From Asterias rubens (lineage: Eukaryota; Echinodermata; Asteroidea; Forcipulatida; Asteriidae): 64,000 nucleotides of DNA. Made by a program: the position numbers and the translations under genes. How positions within the stretch are numbered: the stretch's first letter is position 1; each line of letters begins with the position of its first letter. Shown here one piece after another: positions 31,283 through 57,783 of the stretch. The notes under the pieces were generated by a model. The model saw only the letters and a program-made list of their open reading frames with translations. It was not told the origin of the DNA and did no database searches. The stretch is from contig NC_047063.1 of the NCBI RefSeq assembly GCF_902459465.1, positions 20,425,685 to 20,489,684 of the forward strand. Direction: 5' to 3'.

Positions 31283-31402
31283 TACTTTGAAACGCTAGGT
31301 GGCAGCAGACTTACCAGATAAATTGACATTGCTTACGTATTTCTGAGCATGCGCACAATGGATTTACCTGGTAAGTCTGCAGCCACCTATCGTTCAAAAA
31401 GT
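31283..31402. repeat. Foldback repeat (GGTGGCAGCAGACTTACCAG arms)
   Basis: TTGAAACGCTAGGTGGCAGC, AGACTTACCAG on the left faces CTGGTAAGTCTGC, AGCCACCTATCGTTCAAA on the right. A related left half (ACTAGTTGGCAGCAGACTGA followed by CCAGGTA) lies at about 50310-50400, in FAM120 intron sequence. Confidence 0.7.
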
Positions 31403-31404
31403 TC

Positions 31405-32305
31405 TCGAATGATTTCCACATAGATTTATTTTGGTATACATCTGCTACTTAGTAGGTGGTTCTAATCAAATGATCAGAATTTCCTAATAATACTCTCAAT
31501 TTCAATGTGATATGCAAAGTGAAAATAAAAACTGAATTCAAAGAGCCCAATTTCTCAAATAAACCTCCCAAAACATACCCCTTTACGATACTGATGGACT
31601 GAACCATTATCTTCAGGAGGTAAGTTATATCACTGTGTTTCTGGGAGAGGGATGATTTAATTATAATAGTAAAAACAAAACAACCATCACATGAATGAAG
31701 CATGCAAAGCTAAAATTAGCAATGTACATAATCTATTAGTGTTTGATATCCGCAGATGTCATATAAAAAAAAAAAAATAAAAAAAAAAAATAATTAAACC
31801 AAACAAAATAAAGGTTTCACAAAAACTTAAATGGTGGCTTAAAACAGTTAGACATTTACAAAATAATGAGCAAGCTGCACACAGTGCAGTCTGGTTTACT
31901 TAATTCCTCTCCTATTAAATAGATACAAGCAAATTATTACTATGCAAATGAACATTTACAAAAACAGTTTATATTTTGATTAATGCCGTAGTTTTTTTCG
32001 TAGGAAGGATGGTTGTTGTGATTTAGTTTGAATTTTTGGAGGTACAGAATGGACACACCCTTACAAAGAGTTAAGTGCAGCATTTTCTGATCAGTCAACT
32101 ATTGATTATACAAAGTCAATCTCGTTTATTACAAATCTACCAAGGATTTGGTTCATCGAAATAATGGAAGATTGATAGATGACACGGATGTAGATGACAT
32201 TGGTAATGATCGGGAATAACAAACTTCAACAGGTTTATTTGATATGAACACTTTCACTTTTCAAAAACAGGATTCCAGTACAAAATTCCATCTGAAACAC
32301 TGTAA
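31405..32305. other. Gene-free interval
   Basis: AT-rich; contains A-rich runs near 31767-31800. No supported gene. Confidence 0.4.
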
Positions 32306-32309
32306 GACC

Positions 32310-32490
32310 GGCAGCCGATTTTACGAAATGTAGGATTAGTTCTATCTCGAGTTAGGACGAGTAAGTAGTCCCGTAGTCCTAACTTAGGACTAATCTTAGG
32401 GTTTGCATGTTACAGTGCAGGGCTGGGACTCGTCCAAAGTCCTAAGATTAGTCTTAAGTTAGGAAGAGTTTTATGAAATCGACAGCAGGG
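32310..32490. mobile_element. Foldback MITE family G, copy 2
   Basis: GGCAGCCGATTTTACGAAAT at the left and TTTTATGAAATCGACAGC at the right are degenerate inverses. TTAGGACGAGTAAG and GGACTCGTCC blocks face each other. Confidence 0.65.
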
Positions 32491-35400
32491 CGTTATGCAT
32501 TCATCCATACAGATACAAACATGGGCTGGTATATGCTACCCTTTCCCTCTCAAATTTAATGTGCGCAAATTCCGATGACATTTGGTGCTGCCTGTGTGCT
32601 CAACTCGAAACCACATTTATAGGGTATATTTTGTCTTGTAATATCAAATAATAACAAAGTATTATTAAACATAATGGGTTTTAGGACAAACTATTTATTT
32701 GCATCCTAGCTATAAGGGAAACAATATCAATGTTTTTAAGAGTATCTTTAGAGAAAAACAAATGCTTAAAACTTACATTGGGTACGAATTTCACGATTTT
32801 TTTTTACGTTGTGGTTATCTACTTTTTAGTATTTTTTTTTTTTTTTAAATATGCCTACAACTATTTTTTTATTTTATTATTATACTTTACATAACTAAAG
32901 GACTGCAAAACGTGCTCTTAAGATGAGCAAAATGGAGCTATCGCTAGTTGATAATTTTATTGTCCTACAAGCAAAATGTATGAAACCTAAAATGAAACAA
33001 TTTACAACATTTAAACGAATAATCAAACATTTCTGATGATGATGTGCTAAACTGAAGAAACAAGTTTTCATAGTGAGGTGGTCACGGCCAAAGTGGTTTA
33101 AATTTATGGTTCTCTATCTCACAACCCAGGACTTGAGGTACCCCTAAATAAATTCCGGACCATGAAGACATTTCGGACAAAATTAGAACGCGTGCAGTGT
33201 ATATTTCACTAATTGACTGCTAGTTAAAGGTTTAAGGATATAGTCCAATAAAAAAACAAATAATAACAAAGAGTTTGGATATTTCACATTTGAAGGGATA
33301 GTCACATAACGGAGGTAAACAAAATACAAATAAAAATTATACCTAATAAAAATAATAATTATCTGGTGAATTCACCCTCTTTTTACCTCAAAGGAAAATG
33401 AACTTTTAGACAGAAACACCAAAAGCACTTTATGAAATCCTTCGCAATTCAAAGACTTTAAAGTTTACAAGAAGACTTTAAGTGGATAATAATAAGCATG
33501 CACTCTAAACTATGGGGAACTTGGTCAAATAAAACCACTTTAATAAGTAAAAACTACTTTGTTGTTTCTCTTTCCAAAGAACACAGTTGCTAAAAATCCA
33601 ACAACCAGGTTTTTACAAAGGACAGAAAATATATAAGCAAAATATAGCTTGCTAGGGGAAAATAGCTACTCTGGGGGGGGGGGGGGGGTAGTATTCGATT
33701 ACCATTATTTGTGTCCTAAATAAATCTAAAAGAAACAATTTTCGAAGCAACACTAAAAAAAAGAAGAAAAAAAGGAAGAGCTATTGGAGTGATACAGGAT
33801 TCTTCATGGGACAATCTTGGTGCCTATTAGTTGAGTACATTGCATGCCATACTTCAATAACCCATAATCTATTAAATGATGAATCATTTTAACACATCTT
33901 GATCTACATATCATTACATCCGGCATCATTTATAACAGCTAGGGTTTACTTATCACAACTTCAACTATCAGGTTTTTATTTTTCATATTTTGTTTTTCCC
34001 TCATTTTGTTTAAATAGGATATTTTTGACTTGCTAACGGTGGCATCTCCCTGAAGACTCACTATGTTTTCTAGTTTTAAACATGCAATAATATGCAAATT
34101 GAATACATGAATTATTCAGTGTGTTGGGGGACAAAGTTACAATGGCTGTTTACAACAAAATGGGGGGGGGGGGGAGGGGGGCACTACAATTATTTGAGCA
34201 ACGCATATAGCTATGCGTAGCTATGCGTTACACGAATTAAGTTTGGCATCACCAAACACAGTATGTTCAAATAAGCCAATGTACACTAATGGAATGAAAT
34301 GTAGCAGCGTCTCAATCATCACAATAATTTGTTAAAAAACAGCGATTTTCACGCAAATAAATATTAAGCTTATAATTACAGCCGTGAGTAGACAAGACAC
34401 TTAGTACAGCAATATCATGTGACACGGTGATCCAAATTTTAAATAATGCGCTCTGGCGACAAGTTAGATATTAATGCATAACATCCAGATTATTGAGTGA
34501 AGAGATGCGCCACAAAATAAACAATTTACAGACGAATATCAAACCAAGTCTCACAGTAAAAGTGTACTGCTCTACTGATTAAAACATTTCCCAAATTCAC
34601 AAAGCTGTAGATGTTCGCTTAGCAGAGAAAAATCTTGCTTACAAGTATCAGGTTACCAGCTAAACATGCTGTGTGATATGCACCAAAGTGCAGTTGGTTC
34701 CCTGGTGGTACATAATAAACAAAGAATTTTGTTAAGCTCCGTTTCCCTGCTGTGACAGCTCTGTGCGCCAAGTCTAGTTAAATAGAGCTGTTTGGTGGGA
34801 AAGAGTTCTCATCAAATTCAACTCATCATTGAACAAAACAGACCAATCATTATACACTAACAGATGTTTGGCTGGTAACCTATTTCTACTTAGCGTAACT
34901 TTTGCTGTTAACCAGTTCAGTGAAACTGGTCCCAATCACACATTTGCCAGGTTCACACGTGGAAGTAGTACAACAAATTCAAAATTGATCCAGTGAAATT
35001 TCATTTCAACATGAACAAGTTTCTCCCCGACTTCCAGACGTCACATTTTAGCATTGAGCACCAAGTTTGAACCAACAGTGTACAGTGACATTGTTCCAGA
35101 CACGAGAAACGTAGTAGTCCCGGTTACGACCACAACAATCAGACGTCAATTTTGTTTCTTCTTCCTTTCTGCATTATTATAATTGCATAAATAGAACAAA
35201 CACAAGTAAAAAGTGACACCACGAAAAAAACAGTCACTTTCTGGTGTCTGGTGTCAATAACAAAACAAGTCAAGTCACATCTACCGTACCGGTTAAACAT
35301 TTTTAAAAGCGATTTCAGAGTCGGTCGTCATGTGTTCAAATTAATATCAAAAACACCACTAGCAGTTTTGCCTCAACCATCTGATGGGGTAGTATTTTGC

Positions 35401-36954
35401 ATAGATGCAGCACAATAACCAAACTTCAACTTTGGGTAAAATGTTTCCATTAAACTAATAATGCTTCTAGAATCCTATTTACTGCTTCAGCACGGAAGAT
35501 ATCTAAGCATGCAAATGACCTTGCTTACCAGAAAAAAAGGGTTACCAGTTAAAATAGCATGTGATGTGTAGTGCTTTTAACTGGCTCCATGCTTAATTCT
35601 TTAGTGAGTAATATCTTCTGCTTAAACCTTCCTATGAAATCAGACACTGGGTTCACTATAGGCGTCTTAAGATTTCCAAAACCTTCACCTTCACCTTGAT
35701 TATTTGGGAAATAAAGGTAACCTTGTTTGGAGTTTGAGAAATTGAAAGTCACAGTTTCAGATTCCGAAAAAAAAAAAAAAAAAAAAAAAACTAAGCCACT
35801 TTTCACAATCGGCTGAATATTTCACTACACAAAAGGCGAAACAAAATTGACAAGCTACTATTTTAGTTTTGAATAAAATATGGGCCTTTTCTACTCTTAA
35901 CAATTTTTTTTTCTTGCATTTGTCACTATTTGGTCTGCATTGTTGTACTGCTGTGTGTATCAAACTAACACAGCAGTCTCAACTTGGAAGAAAATACCTG
36001 AATGTTCCGTTTAAAAAATCGGGTCAAGGCAATATTTGTTCGGTTTGATTGATAGTACAAGGGGGGCTTATGAAATTGGGGAGTGTTAATACAAAAACTG
36101 TACTGTGCTGCATAGAATATCAACCATCAAAAGATGACATCTCAGGGAAAACAAGTTCTCACCAAGATTTATGTTCAAAGGCACTGAAACGCAATGTGCA
36201 TAATGTTATTTAAGTGGCCTTGCTATTGGCGCCTGCATATAAGTGTTGTGTGTTTGTTTACGTCGTCGGTGCTTCCTGAATCATAGTTACATGTCCGATA
36301 CGTTCGCAAACATAAGAGGGCTCCATTTTTGGCGACCATGCACAGGGAATTGAAACAAATAAAAATCAGACGGGAACAAAGAAAATTTGCAATATCTTTG
36401 TGTGAATAAGTCCCAACCAAGAAAAGTGTAAGTGATGAAGACATTTCTCTTAAAAAATTGATATTTGTAAAATATATAGCCATTGTGTGACCTTAAAAGA
36501 ACTTGCTGTGTCCAAAACATATTGACAATAGAGAGTTCCTAGGCTGTAGCATCGGGTCTATTTTTAAACAACAGCTTTACAAAGCTTCGTAAATTCCTGC
36601 ATCTTGAAACTGAGCTTAGCTTAAAACTCGGATACAGTTTAGTCAGAAAATCAGCATCGCAGCACAACAGAAAGATCCAAACCTGCGTCTGGTCATGGTC
36701 GCCATAACGTATCCCCGTTATGATTGAAAAAGGTCTACGATTACTATACGGTCAAATGGGTTCATAAAAGACATTAATGGCGCATCAGATTGTATGGCAC
36801 TTTCGGAAGGCAGTTTTAAATCTTACAAGTGGAAAGAACGGATTTACTCCTACACTGCTATGATGCTTACTAGTGTGTGACATAATGACATTCAGGTGCT
36901 CTCTGTATCTCAGATGTTGTTTCGAAAATTACCAAGTTTAAGCGTAACTGACTC
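32491..36954. other. Gene-free interval, AT-rich, with G-runs and poly-A
   Basis: No supported gene on either strand. It contains G-runs at about 33675-33689 and 34163-34181, poly-A at about 35767-35790, and a degenerate family D element around 34592-34770 (CCAAATTCACAAAGCTG ... GACAGCTCTGTG). It could include distal regulatory or 3' flanking sequence of the FAM120 gene, but nothing shows this. Confidence 0.4.
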
Positions 36955-37015
36955 TTAAAGGCACTGGACACTAACTGTTCTTTAAAAATTACCAAAGCTG
37001 TCCAAAACCTTTCAT
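36955..37015 (+). mobile_element. TTAA MITE family A, terminal relic
   Basis: TTAAAGGCACTGGACACTAA matches the left end of family A; the following ~40 bases (AAAATTACCAAAGCTGTCC) look like a collapsed right end. The interior is missing. Confidence 0.45.
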
Positions 37016-37717
37016 TGTTTATCTTGGGTTGTTCATTTTTTTCTTCTCATAACTTGAAAGTAAACAGCTACCGCTACGGCTAGACCGCCTGATTGATGAC
37101 TATGGACACGGCTGATGAAGCCAACAGCAGTAGCCGCAGCCAAAAGCAGCTCATTTTTGACATAGCTCAAAAAGGAACCCACAGTCATGCTACATTTTGT
37201 GACACACAGTGAAGTCTACCTCAGCAGCGTTTAAACACGACTCTCATGCTTGGTGAAAACAGTCCAAAGTTAACTTACGAAGGATAAGCAAATGTAACTA
37301 TGGACTCAAGCACAGAAATCAATCCTTCTTCCGAAAGATGCATAGGTGTCCAAAACAAAAAAGAGAAGGGAATTTTGAAAACAACGTACTATCTTCCAGT
37401 GCTGTTATTAATGTCAACAGAGGTCGCAACCCCCTTGACAGAAAGCTGATGTGTGATGGATGGATATAAAGCCACTCGAAGTATTACAAACTACCTCAAT
37501 TAATGCTCCTATTACAACACGCCCACCTCCGAGTTCAGACAAAAGATCTAAAGTGAGGGGAAACGATTGGTACAAAAATTGCTGTCCCTTAAACCACTCA
37601 AGAATTTTGTGCAGTTCTAACCCACAAACTTGTCCTCTACTTTTCTTATTTCATAAGAAATCATTGCTTTTCCGTTCTTCATTTTTTTGTTTTCTTTATT
37701 ATCTTCTTTTTCAAAGT

Positions 37718-37723
37718 TTTATT
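37718..37723 (-). terminator. Candidate polyadenylation signal of the FAM120A-like gene
   Basis: AATAAA on the minus strand about 127 bases after the stop codon; a second lies at 37695-37700. The context is very A/T-rich, so either may be fortuitous, and the true 3' UTR could be longer. Confidence 0.3.
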
Positions 37724-37849
37724 TTTTTTTATAAATTCGCCAACATCCATTCAGCACACATCAATCCAAAAAATATCAACTCTCATCCTATGTTTTAACA
37801 ACCATCCATTAAAAAAAAAAAAGGAAAAAAACTGAGTCCTACGGAAGGC

Positions 37850-51527
<13,678 letters not shown>

Positions 51528-51859
51528 CTGGAGATTTTGTTTACAGACAAAAAAGACACAGTAAAGGTCACCTGAGTAGTGAGTGGAATGCAGACTAGTG
51601 AGAAGAATGCAGAATATTGAGTCATTATAATACATCAAAAGTAGGTATCACATTTGAACAAAAGATTAGTCTTGATTCCAGGCGTTCTGTTCCTCATTAT
51701 CGTCCAATTATTGACTGTAGAGGCCATCTAATACTACCTTGAACCAACATGCTGGGTAACATTACTTAATTGGAAACTGTGTCCTAAGTGTGCCAATATT
51801 ATAAACGATAGACCGATGATCATTTCTTAAAATAATATTTCGAATTTACAACTCTTCTA

Positions 51860-52140
51860 TTAAAGGAACACGTTGCCTTGGATCGGACAAGTTGGTCAAT
51901 AAAAAGCGTTTAATAACCATTTGTTACAAAGTGCATAGTTGGAAAGATGTTTTAAAATTAGAATACAATGATCCACACACATTTGCCTCGAAATTGCGTG
52001 GTTTTCCTTTTACTTTGCGAACTAACACGGTCGGCCATTTAAGCGAGTCAAAAAAATGAGTCCCATAAATGATATATGTATATGTAACAAATGCTTTGCA
52101 AAGACCAACTCGACCGATCCAAGGCAACGTGTTCCTTTAA
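51860..52140. mobile_element. TTAA MITE family B, copy 3
   Basis: TTAAAGGAACACGTTGCCTT at the left and GGCAACGTGTTCCTTTAA at the right, TTAA at both extremes. The right arm is shortened relative to copy 2 (loop at GTCAAAAAAATGAGTCCC, then a jump to the outer arm). Confidence 0.85.
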
Positions 52141-52741
52141 GCTAAATACAACAAAAAGATATCTCATTTTTAAATGAATGTCATTTGTACACTGCACATA
52201 TTCAATTGACCTACATGATGTAATTCAATTAAATTTGTTCTCTATTATACAAAGGAAGAGAACCCTAGCATCCCTTATTCTATAACACAGAGTGACAAAA
52301 GACCGAGAAAAGCCAAGTAATACAATGTACATGTACCTGGGCATAGGCTAACAATAAAACGATTGCTCGACTTCAGTTTACCACCACAATAGGACCATTC
52401 TTGTCGGCAACAAAGAGCCTTCTTGCGGTCCATATAAGGAATGGTAACGACAAAGAGGGGCACCATACATGTAGATGGGAGAACATTATGTGGTGGCTGG
52501 GATCATGTTCTTTAATGAGTTAAGCAGGAACTCTGCAACTTCACATTCAAAGAATCAAATAGTGGAAGTAATGAGCCCTTCGGGACCTGCAGGACACTTC
52601 TTTTCAATGTTCAAGTCATTGTAGGCCTACCAATTATCATCTGAAGACACTTCATTCTGAAGATATACTACCCCCACCCCGATCACCAACACGGGACTCC
52701 ACTGTCCACACAAGCAAAAACACATGTTCATGTTTATTGAC

Positions 52742-52925
52742 CAGGGCACAATTTAATAAAGCCTGTAAGCACAGACACTGGCTAAGCACAGATTAGTATT
52801 GCTTAGCAGAAACATTACTTTAAGTTTGCATTGTTATGGCTGGTGCCCGGCTCAATTTTTGCTAAGCAGAGAAATCTGTTAAAGCAGTATTTTCTGCTTC
52901 AACACAGCTTTTTGACATTGGGGCC
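52742..52925. mobile_element. Foldback MITE family D, degenerate copy
   Basis: GGGCACAATTTAATAAAGCC with CTAAGCACAG at the left; CACAGCTTTTTGACATTGGG at the right. GCTTAGCAGAAACATT and TTTTTGCTAAGCAGAG lie inside. Confidence 0.5.
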
Positions 52926-53036
52926 AGGATATCATCATAGATGTCTCTTTGTTCTCCCATTGTTTTTTTAAAGGTTTTTTTTAAGCAATGCTGTATGGTT
53001 TTGTGCATGAAGGCGATAACTTTTAGGTTAGAAAGT

Positions 53037-53430
53037 CAACACACAAAAGCTTGTAACACCTGCAACCGTGGACCTCCTATTGTCCCTCTTTTGTTTATAC
53101 CCTAACTTTTTTGCAACAGCTCTCATTGGTTTTGTACACATTTTCCCACTGAGGACCGTTCCCGAAACCGGGGCCTCTCTGTCCTCTTTTGTTATAGGTC
53201 CCGGTTTGGATGTGTATACCTACTAAAGCTCACACATGACACTATGATGTACAGTGTGCGGACACACCTGCAATCGGGACCCCTTATCGCCCCTTTTGTT
53301 TGTCCAGTAAACTTTTTGGCAACAGCCCCCATTGGGTTTTTGCACTGCAAACCTTCAACCAATGGGATACCCTATTGTCCCTTTGACACGCCTATTGTCC
53401 TGGTTTGAATGTGTATACACAAACTCAGTA
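53037..53430 (+). repeat. Diverged tandem duplication, ~220-bp period
   Basis: Blocks ACACCTGCAACCGTGGACC / ACACCTGCAATCGGGACC, TTTTGCAACAGCTCTCATTGG / TTTGGCAACAGCCCCCATTGG (shown in part) and GGTTTGGATGTGTATACC / GGTTTGAATGTGTATACA recur ~200-225 bp apart. Non-coding. Confidence 0.7.
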
Positions 53431-53936
53431 TTATGTTTTTTTTATGTGGATCTACTATTAACCATCTCCCCCCCCCCTCCCACCACTGCCCTAATTTTTT
53501 TTTCTTTTCTTGGCCAAATGAGAAAGAGCGCTTCGGGATAATTTCATGACAAAGAAGTTGCCTGCTTAGATCTAAAGGTCTTTTGGGGTTTTTGTTTCAA
53601 TGAAAACAAAAATTATTTCCCCTTCTGTGGAAACTCAAATTTTAGTGCAAATTCCAATCATTTTCACATAGTGGTAACATGTATAATACCACTAGTTACC
53701 AGATTTAGTTTTTTTTGAGAAAGACAAGTATGTTTTTCAAGTATTTCTTGCTAGTCAAATGAGGATATCCGGGACTAATATTCTCGTAACCAGGTAAAAT
53801 CTTTGTGGTGTTGAACAGTATTGAAACAATCCCATGAATTTGTTTCCTCAGAAACTAGAGTTTAAATTTACGGAAACCTGGGCCAAAAACAAGGCACTTC
53901 CTGCCAAAAGCTTTCAAATGACCCCAACAAATGTCA

Positions 53937-54107
53937 GGCCTGGAATTACCTGTAGGCCACGGCCTACATACCAAATCCGTTGTCCCTGGTCTTGGCCTTG
54001 GTGCCCCATAAAAAGTTCCCCAGAGCCTTTAAGATTTTTCAATGGAAGTGCCATTTGCAAAATTAAAAATGGCCTTGCCCTTTCAAAGATGAAATTCCAG
54101 GCCTGTA
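53937..54107. repeat. Foldback repeat (CAGGCCTGGAATT arms)
   Basis: CAGGCCTGGAATTACCTGTA at the left and TGAAATTCCAGGCCTG at the right are inverse. CCTTGGTGCCCC and AAGGCACTTCC-like motifs lie around it. Non-coding. Confidence 0.55.
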
Positions 54108-54309
54108 ATACAATTGTTTCGTCCAAAGTATTGGTCAACAAATAGGATATTTATAATGTAATAGATCATTGTTGGTGTTTCCGATCACTATTTCTGAGAA
54201 CTGGTTGATTCTCTCACGTTGGTGTTTGATCTTCACTGTAACAGCCAGCGTAGTAAGGCATCCAGTTTTATAATTTGTTTAATGATAGTTACACTGGAAC
54301 CTGTGAACC

Positions 54310-55078
54310 TATCTTAAAATCTGGCGAGTTGGTCTGCATGTATGAAAAGTGTACGTTATAAAATGCTTGTTTTTAGAAAGATGTTTAAAAAGACACTAGA
54401 CGCTGTTGGTAATTGTTAAAGACCAGTCTTCTCACTTGGTATATCTCAACAGACTGACATGTAGTACAGTACATGTACAGTATGCATAAAATAACAAACC
54501 TATGAAAATTTGAGCTCAATTGGTCGTCGAAAGTTGCGAAAGAACAACGGAAGAAAACACGCCCTTGTTGCACAAATTGTGTGCTTTCAAAATCAAATTC
54601 AAATGTTTTAGTGAGAAAATACTTCTTTCTCAGAAACTACGTTACTTCAGAGGGAGCCGTTTCTCACAATGTTTTAAACTGTATCAACAGCTCTCCATTA
54701 CTCAAAATCAAGTAAGGTTTTATGCTAACAATTATTTTGGGTAATTACCAATAGTGTCCAGTGCCTTTAAAATTAGAATACAAGGATCCATACAAATACA
54801 CCTCGAAATAGCAGGGTTTCCTTCATCTTGCAAACTAACTTGGTAGGCCATTTTGTGGAGTAAAAAATTTGACTCCACAAATTGGCGTGCAGTGTTAGTT
54901 CACAATGTACAGTAAAAGGAAAACCGTGCAACTTTGCGGCATGTTTAAGTGGTTAATTGTATTCTACTTTTTAATAATCTACATGTACCTGTATAACCAT
55001 AATTGCATTTCATAACAAACAGTTCTAAATGCTTTTCATAGACCAACTCGCCCGATCCAAGGCAATGTGTCCCTATAA
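54310..55078. mobile_element. TTAA MITE family B, copy 4, split by family A
   Basis: Left half (GCGAGTTGGTCTGCATG ... AGAAAGATGTTTAA) and right half (AATTAGAATACAAGGATCCA ... CAACTCGCCCGATCCAAGGC) are interrupted at TTTAAA by a complete family A element. Compare the uninterrupted GATGTTTTAAAATTAGAAT in copy 3. Confidence 0.85.
54385..54770 (+). mobile_element. TTAA MITE family A, copy 6, nested in family B
   Basis: TTAA at 54385-54388 and 54767-54770, which exist only once in the empty family B site. Left end GACACTAGACGCTGTTGGTA, right end AATAGTGTCCAGTGCCTTTAA minus its last bases. Internal hairpin partly lost. Confidence 0.88.
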
Positions 55079-55079
55079 G

Positions 55080-57297
55080 TAAGGTGCTTACTGTTTGTTT
55101 ATCTAGAAAATGAACTTCACCACTTGATTTGTCAGCCTTAACAAAAAGATTCATGTGGTACCAACCTCAATCAATACTAAAATTATAACTCACTTTTTGA
55201 TGTTTTAACAAGAACTGGCCTAAATGGAATCTTGAATGTGCCCTCAGGCCCTGGGTGGGATTGCCTTTCATCTGGAATAGACTGGTAGCATTTATTATGG
55301 CTACGTACTCCATAACAAGCAACATCACACACAGAAACAGTATGACCCAAATTCTTTGGGCTTAAAGTATGTACTAGTCCTGTAATCAGAAACTTGGTGA
55401 CCTTTTAAAGGGAACAAAATAAAATAAAAATATGACAAAATAGGTACAACTTTAAAAGATCGCATAGCGTAATGTTCACTTTGGTCTCTAATAAGAAGGT
55501 CTAAACCAGAAAAACCAAACTGAATGACTTGTGAACAAAATTATTTTAATATTAAAGTACGCATGACCTACACAAATTAAACGATGGGTTTTTGCATATT
55601 TTGGCGCCTAACTCTTCCACAGGTTTTTTTTGTCTTGTTGTTTGGTATTGGTTGTCTCCTCATCTGAATCCACAATCCTTGTTGTAGGTATGTTATTGTA
55701 GCTCACCCCATTGCTCCATGACCCAACCTATTTGGGGTTCCTTGAGAAATATTGATTGGTTCTGTAATCCCTTTATGATGGATGCCTACCCCCCCCCCCC
55801 CCCCCACCCCAACCCACACACACAGCCTTCAAAGCTACCACACTGCATGACCTACATATTATGTAATCAATAAGGGACATTTAAATGCAAATGATCAGGA
55901 TAGAGGCAACTCCATTCCTCAATTCATGGGGGGGGGGGGGGGGTTAAGCTCAAAAGATCTGGGGTGGTAGAAGGGGTATGTGGTAGAAGGGGGATTGTGG
56001 TAGAAGGGGGATTGTGGTTGACATGGGATTTGACAAGTTAATTATAAGTAGCCAGTGAGAAAGTGGTATTAACCAAGTATAGTTGACTGCTATCATAACA
56101 AAGATTGGTCTGTATTATATTGGGGAAAATTTTGTTTTCAAATAATGACTTGTCGCTGAGCGGTTCTTTTGGGGTTTGAAATTCAAACCCTGCCTCCGTT
56201 AACTTTTACATCACAATGGACTAACATGCATCAATATATGGTGCACAAAGACCCATCAGAAGTGTACAGCACCAATACACATCTAAGGCCTCTCTTTTTT
56301 CTTGACTTCTTTGTGTCTTTTCACTCTCTGCATTCAAGACTGCAGCTGTCATTTGGTCTAGCACCTGGCCCCACCAAGGGGACCCCATTGTTATTTAAAT
56401 AAGACCGGGCTTCAAATCTTATAATAATAATAATCGTTAGGCAACAACAGTCCCTGACTACATACATGTGTGTGTTGGTAAACCTAGCCTCATGCTGTCA
56501 ATACACACACAATTTATACACAGTATACATGTAGGCCACCACACAAAGGACAATGCATAGCGTCCAGAAGAGCGCGCGTGGAAGCTGAGGGGTTACTTGG
56601 CAGAGTGCCAAGGTCAATAAAAAAAAACGTACACGGTGCGGTATGAGTAATTCTTGCTGGGTCTAATTTGCTATTGAGGGAGACAGGACTGAGAGAGGTT
56701 GAGGAGCGAGTGTAGAATGGGAGTTGGTTTCTGAGAGACGAGGCTGAGGCTTGTGGTATCGTGTGCCTTTCGGATTTCCTTTGTGAGTTTAAATATAAAC
56801 ACTGGACTGACTGGAGCTGGGTATATCAAGGGCAACACGTTAACCATCACTCTTACACTTTTTAAAAGTATGAATGACAAGGCACTGGTGTTATTAGTGA
56901 GCTGCATGGCCAGGGTTTGGTGTGATTTCATTAAAACAAAATACAAATTATTTATATTGGAATTATAATCTTATCTTGGTATAGAAAAGAAACTGCCTGA
57001 ATATACAGGACGTTATATTTCAGGTGTTTACAGATTTTCTGAAAAGTTTCAAAAAGACATCCTGTAGGTTTGGTAAAGACAGGGGTCTCATTTTTGACCT
57101 TGATAGTGATTTTGCTTTTTTTTGTTTTTTTTAAAGGACAATCTGAAGTCGCAGGGAAATCAATAAAAAAAACTCTAAAAATATGGACAAAAGTAACACA
57201 TTCCAGCCTGCATTGGGTCCTGGTTTTGTGCAGAATTTAGAAATAATAACAATTATAATAAGTACAAGTTCTTCTATAGCAAACAAAGCATATCAGT
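55080..57297. other. Gene-free interval with C- and G-runs
   Basis: No supported gene. Poly-C near 55790-55805, poly-G near 55928-55943, followed by short GGTAGAAGGGGGATTGT tandem units (55970-56020). Confidence 0.45.
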
Positions 57298-57311
57298 GCG
57301 CTGTACGGTTA

Positions 57312-57783
57312 CACACCTATATTCCGACACCCCTATGTTCCGACACCCCTATGTTCCGACAACTCAGCCTATATTCCGACATCCCTATGTTCCGACACCC
57401 CTATATTCCGACAACTCAGCCTATATTCCGACATCCCTATGTTCCGACACCCCTATATTCCGACAACTCAGCCTATATTCCGACATCCCTATGTTCCGAC
57501 ATCCCTATGTTCCGACACCCCTATGTTCCGACAACTCAGCCTATATTCCGACATCCCTATGTTCCGACACCCCTATATTCCGACAACTCAGCCTATATTC
57601 CGACATCCCTATGTTCCGACACCCCTATATTCCGACAACTCAGCCTATATTCCGACATCCCTATGTTCCGACACCCCTATATTCCGACAACTCAGCCTAT
57701 ATTCCGACATCCCTATGTTTTCCGACACCCCTATATTCCGACAACTCAGCCTATATTCCGACATCCCTATGTTCCGACACGCA
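57312..57783 (+). repeat. 17-bp tandem repeats in a 52-bp higher-order unit
   Basis: Monomers CTATATTCCGACATCC, CTATGTTCCGACACCC and TATATTCCGACAACTCAGC (17/17/18 nt) form a 52-bp unit (for example starts at 57368 and 57420) repeated about eight times. Because 52 is not a multiple of 3, all three forward frames are open; these frames are artefacts. Confidence 0.92.

Noticed and set aside
56671-56946. 91-codon minus-strand frame
   Set aside because: No recognisable motif, no splice support, ordinary composition for the intergenic DNA.
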